Shown here: piece after piece, positions 1 through 10,020 of the stretch
How positions within the stretch are numbered: position 1 is the stretch's first letter
How the letters are laid out: each line of letters starts with the position of its first letter
NCBI GenBank assembly: GCA_016722045.1
Contig: JADKGY010000001.1
Coordinates: forward strand, 186,001-250,000
Direction: 5' to 3'
Origin: Candidatus Opimibacter skivensis
GTDB lineage: Bacteria; Bacteroidota; Bacteroidia; Chitinophagales; Saprospiraceae
Length of the DNA stretch: 64,000 bases
Notes under the pieces: model-generated
The model's database searches: none
The model's input: the letters and a program-made list of their open reading frames with translations, nothing else
Told to the model about the DNA's origin: nothing
Program-made: the position numbers and the translations under genes

Positions 1-338
1 TTGGACACTGCGTATTGTTCCTGTATGAATGTGTAATGGTTAGTATCTCCACTCATACATTCTATTTTGAAATGCATAGGATAAAATACATGAGAGAGTG
101 GTCCATACAAGGGCTTAAATTTTGCTTCATCACCTAGTGTATTTTTGAAAACCAATACTTCAGTGCCGGTATAGGAAACAAAGTCAACTGAGGCCGGATC
201 CAGCTTTATGGTGTCCAGGTCGATCAGGTTTGATTCACATGTCAGGTCATTTATCGGTGCAGGCGAAATGGGGTCATCACAACTTGTGATGAAGGTTATG
301 AGCAGGAACATGGATATAAAAAAGATAAACTTATACAT
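1..338 (-). CDS. lipoprotein, 3' part outside window
   Basis: The frame is open from an ATG at 338 down to the window edge, 112 codons with no stop, so only the N-terminal part is present. The first residues form a hydrophobic signal (MYKFIFFISMFLLITF) followed by ITSC, a lipobox with the acylated cysteine at about residue 20, so the product is probably an outer-membrane or periplasmic lipoprotein. The rest (NDLTCESNLIDLDT and onward) has no motif I recognise. It is divergent from the AraC-type gene at 483. Function unknown. Confidence 0.7.
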   Translation of the reverse strand, partial: MYKFIFFISMFLLITFITSCDDPISPAPINDLTCESNLIDLDTIKLDPASVDFVSYTGTEVLVFKNTLGDEAKFKPLYGPLSHVFYPMHFKIECMSGDTNHYTFIQEQYAVS

Positions 339-482
339 CAATGTAAGTATTAGGCTTAAAAGTAACGATTATGAGAGAGAATTGATATGTAGGGGTCAGA
401 CGAATAGCCTTTAGTTATATTTTTGTCCTGATATAAAGCGCAGGGGAATTATGATCCGGGCATTTTTTATCTTTAGACACAC

Positions 483-1628
483 ATGATCTTTATCTCAGGC
501 ATCACTATTTCGTTTTTCTTATTCTTTCTGATTCTGCTTAAACACCAGAAGAATCAGGCTGATTGGATACTGGCTGTATGGTTCGGAGCGATCAGTATCC
601 ATCAGTTGTTATATTACCTGCAGATGTCCGGATACAATCAGCAGTATTCTTTTTTAGAAGGTCTCATTTTACCTTTTCCGCTTATTCATGGGCCTCTTTT
701 ATTCCTTTATGTTTCAGCCCTTGTCAAGCCTTTGCCTCCGGGGAGAAAAGATTACATCATTCACACCCTCCCGTTTACACTGTGTTTTGCATACATGATT
801 CCGTTTATGATGTTGCCTGCCGAACAAAAGCATTATGTCATGATGCATAATGGGGTAGGGTATGAAGCCTTCCTGCTTATAAAATCCTTTGCGATTTTAA
901 TTCTGGGTTTTGGATATATTATCGCCTCATTGATATTAATACAACGCCATCAGAAAAATATCAGGATGCAATTTTCAAACCTTGATAAAATTAACCTTCA
1001 ATGGCTTAAGTATTTGTCTTATGGCCTCTTTATCATTTGGATGGTTGTTGTGCTTGGTCAGGAAGTACACATATTTCTGGCGGCTATCGTCTTCATGATG
1101 GTGATTGGTTTTTTTGGGATAAGACAGGTGGGGATATTTTCAAAACATCCTATCGCTGTGCCCCATCATCACCTGAGTAAGCAAGTAGTTCCGGAGATTG
1201 AGCGTAAAGAAGAAGTTGATGATTCTGAAGAACAATTGAGGTATGAGAAATCAGGTCTGACTGTAGAGCGAAAAATATTGCTTAGACACCAGCTCAAAAC
1301 ACTGATGGCAGAGGAGAAGATATTCCTTGATCCGGATCTTTCTCTCGATAGCCTGGCTGATCGGTTGGATATTCATGCCAACTACCTGTCCCAATTTATA
1401 AATGAAGAATTGGGTGCCACCTTTTACGATTATATCAACAATGGTCGGGTGCAGGAATTTATAAAGCGCAAATCTCTCGCTGAAAACCAGAAATTTACGA
1501 TCCTTGCCCTTGCCTATGATTGTGGATTCAATTCAAAATCCTCCTTTAACCGGCATTTTAAAAAGGTGACCGGAAAGTCTCCATCTGAATACTTTCAACT
1601 CCAGGATTCAGAGGCCATTCTGAACTGA
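483..1628 (+). CDS. membrane-anchored AraC-family regulator
   Basis: A 381-residue protein with two parts. Residues 1-225 are mostly hydrophobic helices (about six or seven membrane segments). After a charged linker, residues 275-375 form an AraC-type double helix-turn-helix, seen in LADRLDIHANYLSQFI and ALAYDCGFNSKSSFNRHFKK followed by TGKSPSEY. This layout, a membrane sensor fused to an AraC DNA-binding domain, is common in Bacteroidota; such proteins are presumed to read a membrane or extracellular signal. The divergent partner is a lipoprotein gene. A TATTTTTG box at 418-425 could be a -7 element, but no well-spaced -33 box was seen. Target genes are unknown. Confidence 0.88.
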   Translation: MIFISGITISFFLFFLILLKHQKNQADWILAVWFGAISIHQLLYYLQMSGYNQQYSFLEGLILPFPLIHGPLLFLYVSALVKPLPPGRKDYIIHTLPFTLCFAYMIPFMMLPAEQKHYVMMHNGVGYEAFLLIKSFAILILGFGYIIASLILIQRHQKNIRMQFSNLDKINLQWLKYLSYGLFIIWMVVVLGQEVHIFLAAIVFMMVIGFFGIRQVGIFSKHPIAVPHHHLSKQVVPEIERKEEVDDSEEQLRYEKSGLTVERKILLRHQLKTLMAEEKIFLDPDLSLDSLADRLDIHANYLSQFINEELGATFYDYINNGRVQEFIKRKSLAENQKFTILALAYDCGFNSKSSFNRHFKKVTGKSPSEYFQLQDSEAILN

Positions 1629-1846
1629 GAATGTAAAACCAGCCTCTGATCTTCTTTATCTCCTTCATTTTCAATGACCTGAATAGCGGGCTTGTTTGCC
1701 TGGGATCAAGATTCGATTCCCGGGGTACATACTAATCAGGAACTGGATTTCAAAAATTCTGCAGAAGCTGGTGCCAACTTACAAGGAAGGTCGATTGAGA
1801 CGTCTCCATAGGGCCACTTTTGCACCGAACATTAAAACAAATAAAA

Positions 1847-2836
1847 ATGAAATTCAAATTAGTTCTTTGGTTTTTTACGGTAATGGCCGGACTGGCATTT
1901 ACCGGTTGTACTTCACAGGATATAGCGGAACCCGGAAATTTGGTTCCGAAAACAGTTGAGCAGGATCCTTCCCTTCCATCTATTTCAGTGAATAATACGT
2001 TATTACACGCCGAAACCTTTGGTAATCAGGCGGATCCGATGATCGTCGTGCTACATGGCGGACCAGGCTCGGATTATCGCTCCCTGCTCAATTGTAAGGC
2101 ATTTGCAGGTGAAGGATACTTTGTTGTCTTCTATGACCAGCGGGGTGCTGGCCTTTCAAAAAGGGAGGACAAGAGTGTGTACAGTCTCCAGTTGATGCTG
2201 GATGACCTCACAGCTGTCATCGCCCACTATCGCAGTTCGCCGGATCAGAAAGTATTCCTTTTGGGGCATTCATGGGGAGCTATGCTGGCGACGACCTACA
2301 TCAATACGTATCCTGATGCTATCGATGGTGCTATACTGGCTGAGCCAGGTGGCTTCACCTGGGCGGATGTGAAGGATTATACAGGACGAGCGCTTGAAAC
2401 AAAATTTTTCGATGAGCAGTCAAATGATTTCTTTTATCAGGACCAGTTTTTTACGGGCAGAGAAAATGAGCATGACATATTGGACTATAAGCTCGCCCTC
2501 CTTTCAGCTCCGGAGAATGCACCGGGAAATGTATTAGGTAATCCAGGGCAATATCCATTCTGGCGCAGAGGAGCAATTACAGCCACCGCACTTTTTGAGA
2601 TAGGCGATCGTGATGGTTTCGACTGTACAACAAATCTTCATAATTATCCTGTCAAAGTATTATTTGCCTATAGCGAACTCAACAGAGCATACGGATTGGC
2701 GCATGCACAAAAAGTTTCATCGGCTTATCCAAATGTACAATTGGTAGAAATCAAAGGTGCCGGGCATGAGATGATCCATTTCGGATGGAGTAATTTTTAT
2801 CCTGTAGCTCTAACTTATTTAAACGAATTAAAATAA
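1847..2836 (+). CDS. lipoprotein alpha/beta hydrolase, proline iminopeptidase-like
   Basis: Starting at ATG 1847 gives 329 residues with a signal and lipobox (LAFTGC), which is why this start is preferred to the in-frame ATG at 1820. The fold signature is clear: an oxyanion-hole HGGPG, a DQRGAGLS strand typical of the proline iminopeptidase branch, the nucleophile elbow GHSWG, and a late GAGHEM histidine. The likely activity is hydrolysis of peptides or small esters at the cell envelope; the exact substrate is not readable. The stop is 5 bases before the next gene's ATG at 2842, so the two are probably co-transcribed and end at the hairpin at 3541. Confidence 0.85.
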   Translation: MKFKLVLWFFTVMAGLAFTGCTSQDIAEPGNLVPKTVEQDPSLPSISVNNTLLHAETFGNQADPMIVVLHGGPGSDYRSLLNCKAFAGEGYFVVFYDQRGAGLSKREDKSVYSLQLMLDDLTAVIAHYRSSPDQKVFLLGHSWGAMLATTYINTYPDAIDGAILAEPGGFTWADVKDYTGRALETKFFDEQSNDFFYQDQFFTGRENEHDILDYKLALLSAPENAPGNVLGNPGQYPFWRRGAITATALFEIGDRDGFDCTTNLHNYPVKVLFAYSELNRAYGLAHAQKVSSAYPNVQLVEIKGAGHEMIHFGWSNFYPVALTYLNELK

Positions 2837-2841
2837 TAATC

Positions 2842-3512
2842 ATGAAAAATAATATAATCACAATCGTGCTCATCGGAGCATTCCTCACTATTTCAACATA
2901 CGGCAAAGCACAGGTAACGAATTGGGGTAGCCTGGCAGAAGATCAAAGACATATACTTCAACTCAATGTAGGTTTGAACTATGGTACTATAGTCGGTATA
3001 GGTTATGGCTATAAACTCAATGCCTTCGTTCCCATTGTGCTGAATATGGAATATTCTTTTCCAACAGGAAAAATCTATTTGATGATTTCAAAACGAAAAT
3101 AGGTGGACAGGTGCAGGTGGTACAAGCAGGACATTTTGCAACTGCCCTTAATGTTCATGGAATCTTCAGACGATATAAAACGGATGCAGCGGCGTTGAGT
3201 AACTGGGGCGGTGAATTTTCAATCGATTTAGGGTATTACAAATCAACGTGGTTTGTTGCGGGGGGGATTGGTTTTGACAAAGCTGTGATCACACATGTGA
3301 AGAATGGTGATTACCTGCAGGAATATTATCCCGGCATTCATGATGGATGGTATATCCCAACAGGGGGGAATTTCTTTTACGGCGTACAATCCGGATTCTC
3401 TTTCAGGCGTAATGATGTGTCTTTAAAAGTTGGCAAGACCATCACACAGGACTTTAAGACATCACCTTTATTGCCTTTTTATACGGAGCTTGGATTTAGT
3501 CACCGTATCTAA
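2842..3512 (+). pseudogene. exported beta-rich protein, single frameshift
   Basis: Two reading frames make one protein. The first (2842 to 3102) has a signal peptide ending in GKAQ and beta-strand-like repeats; it is cut by a frame change in an A5 run at 3069-3073. Adding one A gives an uninterrupted join: EYSFPTGK, NLFDDFKTKIGGQ, then VQVVQAGHFATALNVHG through to LGFSHRI at 3512. The glycine and aromatic alternation and the terminal strand suggest a small outer-membrane barrel of about 223 residues. Either the gene is broken, or one base is missing from the assembly. A -1 slip on the A run would also restore the frame. The family is not recognised. Confidence 0.65.
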
Positions 3513-3540
3513 GTATGGTTTTAATGTGAATACAAGTAAG

Positions 3541-3580
3541 CGCAATGCAGGTGAAAAGGTACCTGCGTTGCGTTTTTTTT
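3541..3580 (+). terminator. rho-independent terminator
   Basis: A 12-bp stem (CGCAATGCAGGT with ACCTGCGTTGCG, one G-T pair) closes an 8-base loop and is followed at once by eight T. It ends the hydrolase/barrel transcription unit just before the convergent gene at 3598. Confidence 0.88.
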
Positions 3581-3597
3581 CTGTGATGACAATGACC

Positions 3598-4239
3598 CTA
3601 TAGCTTAATCACAGGATAGACCACGCCTTCAAATTCATCACTATACTTTTTCCGGTTTGAAGTTATATCCGAAGCGAATGTTTTTCCTTGAGCTCCATAA
3701 CCGCGTTTACTCAGAGCAAACAGCATGATTCCTTTTTGACCTGATGCACCGGTGTATGATTTGTATCGATAACTATTCCATTCCACAATCATGGCGTCTC
3801 CTGTTCCTTCGCTTAACATAAAATCAAGAAGGACTTCGCCAGTCTTTTGATTTTCAGAAATCGTGTATGCCGCCATGGCATCAGCACTTTTTCTTCCTTC
3901 GATTCCATTTGCTTTGCCTTTAGCAATATCCATTGGGACCATATTGCCCAGGGCCACCTCAAGCATGATCATCTGATCATAATGATCCGGGTTTTCCCCT
4001 TTCGGCAGATACTCATGTTTGAAGTATTCAGCAGAAGGATGAGAGCTCCAGCTTAAGAGATATTCTTTTTGGTTGAAAGAGATGGGTCCCGGGACATGCA
4101 GATAATCAGTAACAGGATTATTCGGTTCCATGGTATTGGCATTTTCAGTTGCGGGTTCTTTAACTTGAGTGTCAGGTTTTGAAGGCTGACAGCAAATTAG
4201 CATGAGGGAAGTTCCCAGGAGGAGCAGATACATTTTCAT
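3598..4239 (-). CDS. uncharacterised lipoprotein
   Basis: From ATG 4239 the product is about 213 residues, beginning MKMYLLLLGTSLMLICC, which has a lipobox-like end; the in-frame ATG at 4263 would only add residues ahead of the signal. After a Pro/Thr/Asn-rich linker comes a soluble domain with EGRKSADAMAAYTISENQKTG and a C-terminal FEGVVYPVIKL. I do not recognise the family. It converges with the upstream terminator and lies 14 bases beyond the end of the large type IX protein, so it could be read in the same direction from its own promoter. Confidence 0.65.
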   Translation of the reverse strand: MKMYLLLLGTSLMLICCQPSKPDTQVKEPATENANTMEPNNPVTDYLHVPGPISFNQKEYLLSWSSHPSAEYFKHEYLPKGENPDHYDQMIMLEVALGNMVPMDIAKGKANGIEGRKSADAMAAYTISENQKTGEVLLDFMLSEGTGDAMIVEWNSYRYKSYTGASGQKGIMLFALSKRGYGAQGKTFASDITSNRKKYSDEFEGVVYPVIKL

Positions 4240-4276
4240 GACCGCTAAAATATGAAATACCATTCGCTATTTCTGA

Positions 4277-7200
4277 TCAAAGAATGATCACCTTCGCAAC
4301 AACCCTGTTGCCATTGTATTTAATGGCTATGAAATAAAGTCCGGTAGGCAATCCAGGTGTGAACTGAATAAATCTTTGATCTCTGAAAGAAATGGTTTGA
4401 AGGATTCTTCCGTCCACATCCATACAGGTAATTTCTGTGGATGCATATACCTGCTTTAGATCAATATGTATAATGTCATTTGCCGGATTTGGATAAATTT
4501 TTATGCCGTGATTATATTCAGGATCATATACGCTGACGGCAGTCACAGAATAACATGCCGATGTATCAGAACAATTATTTGACGTTATGATCACACCATA
4601 GTTTCCATTGGCTTCCGGAGAAAATGACTGAGAAACTGCTCCTTGCACTATAGCTCCAGCCTGATCACAATCAATCCATTGATAGTTGGCTCCGGATTGA
4701 TTGGCAATCAAGATAATCCCATTTAATGTGACACTATTGTCTATTGATGTGACCATGAGGTTGATTGTGACAATGCTATCACATCCCGTCACCGCAGTCT
4801 GTGTATATGTATAAACACCTGACGTATCATAACTATGCAGGCCATCGGGCGTAGAGTACGGTCCACATGATGAAATGTTGAGTGTCGTATCCTTGTCATT
4901 GAATATTGTTATGTTATATGTAACAATACTATCACATCCGGCTATATTTGAAAACATCAACGGATATATGCCTGATGTGGTCCATGTATGTAATCCATCA
5001 GGTGTTGAATATTGATTACAGGTAGTAGCTACAATTTCAGTTTGGCTTTCTTGTGTTATGGTGACATGATAATTGACAATACTATCACATCCGCCCGTAG
5101 TCGTAAAGAGGAGAGGGTAGATGCCCGATTCAGTCCAGGTGTGTGATCCGTCAGGGGTAGAATATTCGTTACATGCCGTGACAGTGATGTCAGATTCACT
5201 TCCTTGCAGAATGGTGATGTTATAGTTGATGATACTATCGCATCCTGCGATATTGGTAAACACGATAGGGTAGATGCCTGATGCTGTCCATGTATGTAAT
5301 CCATCAGGAGTAGAATATTCATTACAGATAGTAGCGTCAATTTCTGTTGAGCTTCCTTGTAGAATTGTAACATGATAGTTGACAATACTATCACATCCTG
5401 CGATATTGGTCAGCGTGACGGGGTATGTTCCGCTTGTCGTCCATGTATTGCCATCAGGTGATGTGTATTCATCGCATGAAGAGACAGTAACATCTATTTC
5501 AACAGGTATAGCTATAGTCAGGTGAACTGTGATCACACTATCACATCCAAGACTGGTCGCTATAATACTTTGATATGTTCCTGAAGTCGTCCACACAGTG
5601 ATTCCATCCGGTGCGAGATAAGGCTCGCATGCATTCACAAAGATGTCGACAGCCTGCGGTTGGCATTGTTTGAGTTGAAGAATAAAAAAGTCTTCATTTG
5701 CTCCATGATTTCCTTTCAGATCAATGCCGATGGTAGGATTCAAATCGATAGTGCCTAAATAATTTCCTGCGCAATACACATACGCTGATGAACGCGTTGC
5801 AATGGCATTTCCCTGCGCTCCGGTTGAACCACTCAATTGATTGACCCATACAAATGCGCCATCCGGTGACAACTTTGAAATAAATACATTCCGGTTGTTT
5901 GTATAAAGAGAAAGTTTAGGTATCCCCGGGTTGAAATCAGTACTTGCACTAAATGAACCTGTGGTGTAAATATTTCCAAGATTATCAAGTGTGATGCTTT
6001 TTCCTTCGTCTCCCTGGCCAGAGAAATTTTTCGCCCAGATAAAATGACCATAACGATCCAATTTGGAAATATATACATTCGTCAGGCCATGCGAAAGAAT
6101 ATTTGCGACGGGAGGATCGGGATTGAAGTCGACAAGTTTTCTGAAGCTGCCGGTTGAATATACATTTCCGTTCTTATCACATATGATTGAATTTCCCTCA
6201 TCATCTTCATCTGCGCCAAATGTATCTCCCCATTGCCATTCGCCATCACGATCCAATTTTAAAATAAAAATATCTTTTACACCATTTGAATGCAGTAAAT
6301 GAATATCCGCACCAGGATCAAAGTCGACTGTATCTGTATAAAAACCTGTGAGTACAACGGATTCTTCTTCGTCTGTTGTAATCGAATGGGCAACATCAAT
6401 ATCATTACCGCCCACTTCACGAGCCCAAAAAAATTGACCATCGGAATCAATCTTCGAAATAAAAATATCAGTTAATCCATTTGATGAAAGATTCTCTATT
6501 TCGGCGGATGGATCAAAATCACTTATATCTGAGAAAGAACCGGTCGTTAACAGATTACCCGTCTTGTCTATAGCAATAGAACGGGCTTCGTCCTGGCCAC
6601 TTCCGCCCATTTGCTGAACCCATATAAATTGACCTGCCGTATCCAATTTTAAAATAAAAATATCCGCCTGTCCCAATGAGGATAATTCATGACCAGATGA
6701 ACCCGGATCAAAATCACTTGTATTTTTAAAATAACCTGTGGCATACACATGCCCTGCTTTATCAAGTCCAACACCATAAGAAACATCATCTTCTGGTCCG
6801 CCTGCGCTTTTTGCCCAGAGAAGCGCACCTGTTGAATTATATTTTGCAATGAATATATCTGTGCTTCCTGCTGATACCCGTTCAGCAATTCCAGGGCCCG
6901 GATCAAAATCAAGTGTATTTTCAAACGAACCTGATACATAAACATTCCCGAAGGAATCTGCTACAATAGCATAGGCCACATCATTGTGTGATGAACCCAG
7001 ACCATGTCCCCATTCATAAGCATTATGATCAAGAAACGGATTGCCGTTTTCGTTACGTGAATAATAGATTTCCTGATTGCCATCACTTTCTTCAGTGGCG
7101 ATGATGTGCACGTCACGTTCATTCAGTGCAATAAATGGCTGTGTTGAAATTCCACTATTGACCGATGAGAGATCCGGCCCATCCCAACTTAATCCTGCAT

Positions 7201-8157
7201 CTGTTGAAATGGCTTCGTAGGTGGCCCAATCACTGGTATTTATTTCGTTCCATACCAGGTATACATATGTTCCATTTGAAGCTGCACGGGGCCTGACAGC
7301 ACTATTGTGATTGGCCGGAAGTTTTAAATCATTTTCCCATGTGTTGCCGTTGTCTACTGACCTCCGCATATAGATGTCACCATTGCCATTTCTCCGATCG
7401 GACCAGAATGCAAAAATCATCGTGTCAGAAACTGTGATCATGGATTGTTCACTGTATGAAGTTGTCGTTGTAAGTTCATATTGAGGTAGCCATACATTAC
7501 CTTCATCAAGAGAGTGACGATAATAAATACCTGAGCCATCTGCTTTTGACCAAACAACATGAACGAAGGTGTCAGAAACAGCAACCGATGGCTTCAGTGC
7601 ATTTGAGAGCGCATTGGACAATCTCATTTGAGGTAGCCATGTAGTGCCGCCGTCATTGGATTTTTGTACCATATTTCATTTGCCTTATGATCATCAGCTT
7701 GCCATACTAGATGTAGTGTCTGACCGGATGCAGCAAGCGAGGGATAGACATGGTCGCCTATTTGATCAGTGATCAGGATATCGGGTCCCCATGTAGCCCC
7801 GTTATCTAAAGATCGTTTGTAATAAATTTGACTGAAGGTATTGCGATGATCCATCCATACGACATGTACCTCATTACCACTGATAGCTATGCTGGGCGAA
7901 GAAGCATCTACAAAGCTCAGACTTAACTGTACATCATCTTCCCAAATCTGTCCTTTGAACGTGGAACGTTTATAAAAAACTTCGTTGTTACCGAAACGTG
8001 AATCTGTCCATACTACATGCACGAAATCGCCTTTGGCGGCGATGCACTGCGCATTATTTTCAGAAGTAAAGGAAGGGGCGGGGTCATTTGTGAGTCTTTG
8101 CTGGGCAAAAAGATGAAAGACAAGACTGAGTTGTAGTAGAATTAGACTTAATTTCAT
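4277..8157 (-). CDS. large type IX-secreted repeat protein, one frameshift
   Basis: Read with one frame correction this is about 1293 residues. The N-terminal part (8157 to 7660) has a signal peptide and sialidase/BNR-type repeats (YKRSLDNGATW). The frame then breaks at a T5 run at 7661-7665 (A5 in the coding strand); one extra A gives NEIWYKKSNDGGTTWLPQ without gap. Next come further BNR units, about seven SBBP-like propeller repeats marked by DFDPG, six tandem 46-48-residue repeats ending CDSI, and a C-terminal type IX sorting domain (IKIYPNPANDIIHIDL to VAKVIIL). Such proteins are exported across the outer membrane and anchored or released. Function is probably adhesion or surface display; no catalytic residues were seen. 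Confidence 0.85.
4745..5660 (-). repeat. six tandem coding repeats
   Basis: Six copies of a 46-48-codon unit within the type IX protein. Each begins with a Cys plus YSTPDG-like stretch, continues W-T-x-S-G-x-Y and ends G-CDSI followed by a V/I-rich strand. The middle four are the most alike at DNA level, which suggests recent expansion or homogenisation. The two conserved cysteines per unit could pair. Confidence 0.8.
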
Positions 8158-8214
8158 ATGAAAAGGAAACTCTCATTTATGTAAAAAGTTGTGAACAGGG
8201 GTATAAGAGAGGGG

Positions 8215-8244
8215 CAAAGGTAATTTGCTAAAGGTTTTATGCAA
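8215..8244 (-). promoter_or_regulatory. Bacteroidota-type promoter for the type IX protein
   Basis: On the minus strand there is TTG at 8244-8242, 19 bases, then TACCTTTG at 8222-8215, matching the Bacteroidota housekeeping consensus TTG-N19-TAnnTTTG. Transcription would start near 8208, about 50 bases ahead of the ATG at 8157. Confidence 0.7.
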
Positions 8245-8441
8245 TACTTTTTTTTTATATGGGTCGGAGAGGACACAATTTCGTTGATTTTCAATTATGC
8301 GTATTGCTGATCACTATGTTGGACTTCTGTGTCGTCGTAAAGTATTGTTTAAATAGCCCTTGAGGTTTTAAAAAATGCGGGCGGTTGCACATGTATAGCT
8401 AAATTGAGAAAGCCCTCGTACTGTTCAGATTCAAAAAGTCT

Positions 8442-8643
8442 GGGCGGTTGCAAAACGCCCCGACTTTTTGAACCTGATTTTTTGTTTATGTATTGCAACA
8501 AAACGCCACTACATTTTGCAACAGCTTGTTTTTTCTTTGAAATCAGACGTTTCGATTTTTTATACTTCAAAAAGAAGTTCTTTTTTCTTTTCTCATGTCG
8601 GGGCGTTTTGCAACCGCCCAGACATGAGAAAAGAAAAGGAAGC
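8442..8643. repeat. 202-bp palindrome-bounded repeat, copy 1
   Basis: The left and right ends carry a perfect 23-bp inverted repeat (8442-8464 and 8597-8619) with core GGGCGGTTGCAAAACGCCC. Each end is also a hairpin by itself: the GGGCG/CGCCC core is extended by AGTC/GACT arms on the left and by a long CTTTTCTCATGTC/GACATGAGAAAAG arm on the right. The tip is shared while the arms differ. An identical copy lies at 8869. Degenerate pieces of the core occur at about 8365, 8740, 8845 and 9808. The apparent reading frames across the block are artefacts of the palindromes. Confidence 0.85.
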
Positions 8644-8868
8644 GTTAGTAATTTATTTGGAGATTGGTCTTGAATTTTTCTGATGCTATTCCTAATGGAT
8701 TGGATTTTTGAAAAATGTGCAGAAAGCAGGTACAAAAAGTCTGGGCGGTTCCAAAACGGGGGGTTGCGGCACGCCGGACATGTATAGCTAAATTGGAGAG
8801 GCGAAGCCTCCTAAGGTGACTGTGCAGAAAGCAGGTTCAAAAGTCTGGCGGTTGCAAAACGAACGGGG

Positions 8869-9070
8869 GGGCGGTTGCAAAACGCCCCGACTTTTTGAAC
8901 CTGATTTTTTGTTTATGTATTGCAACAAAACGCCACTACATTTTGCAACAGCTTGTTTTTTCTTTGAAATCAGACGTTTCGATTTTTTATACTTCAAAAA
9001 GAAGTTCTTTTTTCTTTTCTCATGTCGGGGCGTTTTGCAACCGCCCAGACATGAGAAAAGAAAAGGAAGC
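8869..9070. repeat. 202-bp palindrome-bounded repeat, copy 2
   Basis: Identical over 202 bases to 8442-8643, in the same orientation, and ending 82 bases before the transposase start at 9153. The 225 bases between the copies hold a second partial duplication: CATGTATAGCTAAATTG at about 8390 and 8779, and TGTGCAGAAAGCAGG at about 8717 and 8820. The block 8158-9152 holds no gene besides these repeats and the promoter at 8215. Confidence 0.85.
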
Positions 9071-9152
9071 AATAGAAAATCATTTCATTTTCGTTATTCA
9101 ATTATGAAAATTTCCTTAAATTAACAATGAAAACAAGTCAACTTCATCAGCT

Positions 9153-9683
9153 ATGGTATTCAATCCTCGGCGACATCACCGTACTTCATATCGATTTAAA
9201 GGTCATGATTATGGATCACCCGGAGCCTATTTTGTCACAGCGAACTGTATTAATGGAGAGCATCTTTTTGGAGAGGTAGTGAATGGAGAGATGAATCTGA
9301 ATGCGTTAGGTCAGATTGTATATACACAATGGTACAGAACAGAAGCGATCAGACCAAATATCACATTGGGTGCATTTGTGATAATGCCTAACCACATTCA
9401 CGGTATAATTATCATAAATGAAAAACGGGAGCCTTCTGTAAAATCTATTCAATTATTAGAACCGGATGGAAGTTCCAAAAAGCTAATCTCCACTTCTCAA
9501 ACCATTGGTGCTATTATGAGAGGATTTATGGGCGCAGTGACTAGCGAGATTAATAAATTTAGAGGGACACCAGGTGATAAAATATGGCAAGTCAATTATT
9601 GGGATAGGATCATAAGAACTGAAAAAGCTTATCATAAAATTTCAGCTTACATTCTTAATAACCCAAAAAAATGGGAAAGCTGA
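9153..9683 (+). CDS. REP-associated tyrosine (Y1/HUH) transposase
   Basis: A 176-residue single-strand transposase of the Y1/RAYT group. The metal-binding HUH motif is visible in FVIMPNHIHGIIII and the family start pattern in YRFKGHDYGSPGAYFVTANC. The C-terminal signature is YWDRIIRTEKAYHKI followed by YILNNPKKW, where a tyrosine acts as nucleophile. Family members nick and join single-stranded DNA at palindromic repeats. Here the two palindromic 202-bp repeats lie directly upstream and a degenerate copy of the core lies about 120 bases downstream, as expected for a transposase with its own REP substrates. The gene is full length and shows no obvious defect. Confidence 0.88.
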   Translation: MVFNPRRHHRTSYRFKGHDYGSPGAYFVTANCINGEHLFGEVVNGEMNLNALGQIVYTQWYRTEAIRPNITLGAFVIMPNHIHGIIIINEKREPSVKSIQLLEPDGSSKKLISTSQTIGAIMRGFMGAVTSEINKFRGTPGDKIWQVNYWDRIIRTEKAYHKISAYILNNPKKWES

Positions 9684-9797
9684 TCTTTTTTCTTTTTTTG
9701 TAATTTGTTGATAGTGTTTAGTTGAAGTTTGATTGCAAAACGAAGTGGAGATTTGCACATCAATAGATAATTCGTAAATGTCCTATTATTGCGTAGT

Positions 9798-9826
9798 TTC
9801 AAAAAATCCGAGCGGCTGCAAAACGC
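9798..9826. repeat. degenerate REP core downstream of transposase
   Basis: The stretch AAAAAATCCGAGCGGCTGCA followed by AAACGCACC is a mutated copy of the core of the upstream 202-bp repeats. It suggests that the transposase gene lies between REP sequences on both sides. Confidence 0.5.
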
Positions 9827-9831
9827 ACCAA

Positions 9832-10020
9832 TCAAACATCCCCCCTTGCAAAATCAACGGTTTCTCTGTATAGCTGTGGAGATACATCGGCATTTGTTTT
9901 AAAGAAACGACTGAAATAGTATTCGTCATCGTAACCTAATTCGTATGCAATCTTCTTGACCGTTTTATTGGTGAGATACAATTCACGTTTCGCTTCAATG
10001 ACAATGCGTTCTGAACTTGT
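9832..10020 (-). pseudogene. AraC-family regulator, C-terminal remnant
   Basis: The 63 codons directly after the stop of the gene at 10021 read, in the same frame, SSERIVIEAKRELYLTNKTV, then KKIAYELGYDDEYYFSRFFK and DVSPQLYRE, ending at a stop at 9832. This is the second helix-turn-helix of an AraC regulator without its N-terminal 200 or more residues and without a start codon. The junction falls on the neighbour's TAA codon, which suggests a deletion or recombination event that fused the two. Probably not expressed as a regulator. Confidence 0.8.

Noticed and set aside
1690..1730. tRNA-like T arm (AGATTCGATTCCCGGGG)
   Set aside because: The stem needed to close the loop does not pair and no D or anticodon arm could be placed on either strand.
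3069..3073. Programmed -1 frameshift in the exported protein gene
   Set aside because: The run has only five A, no downstream structure is evident, and the same kind of loss appears at two other unrelated genes, so an assembly error or mutation is likelier.
8597..8640. Rho-independent terminator at the right end of the 202-bp repeat
   Set aside because: It is a strong hairpin, but it is part of a duplicated mobile repeat with no gene ending into it.
8349..9124. Several open frames of 70-130 codons on both strands
   Set aside because: They come from the palindromic 202-bp repeats, occur as mirror images, and have no ribosome site or family motif.
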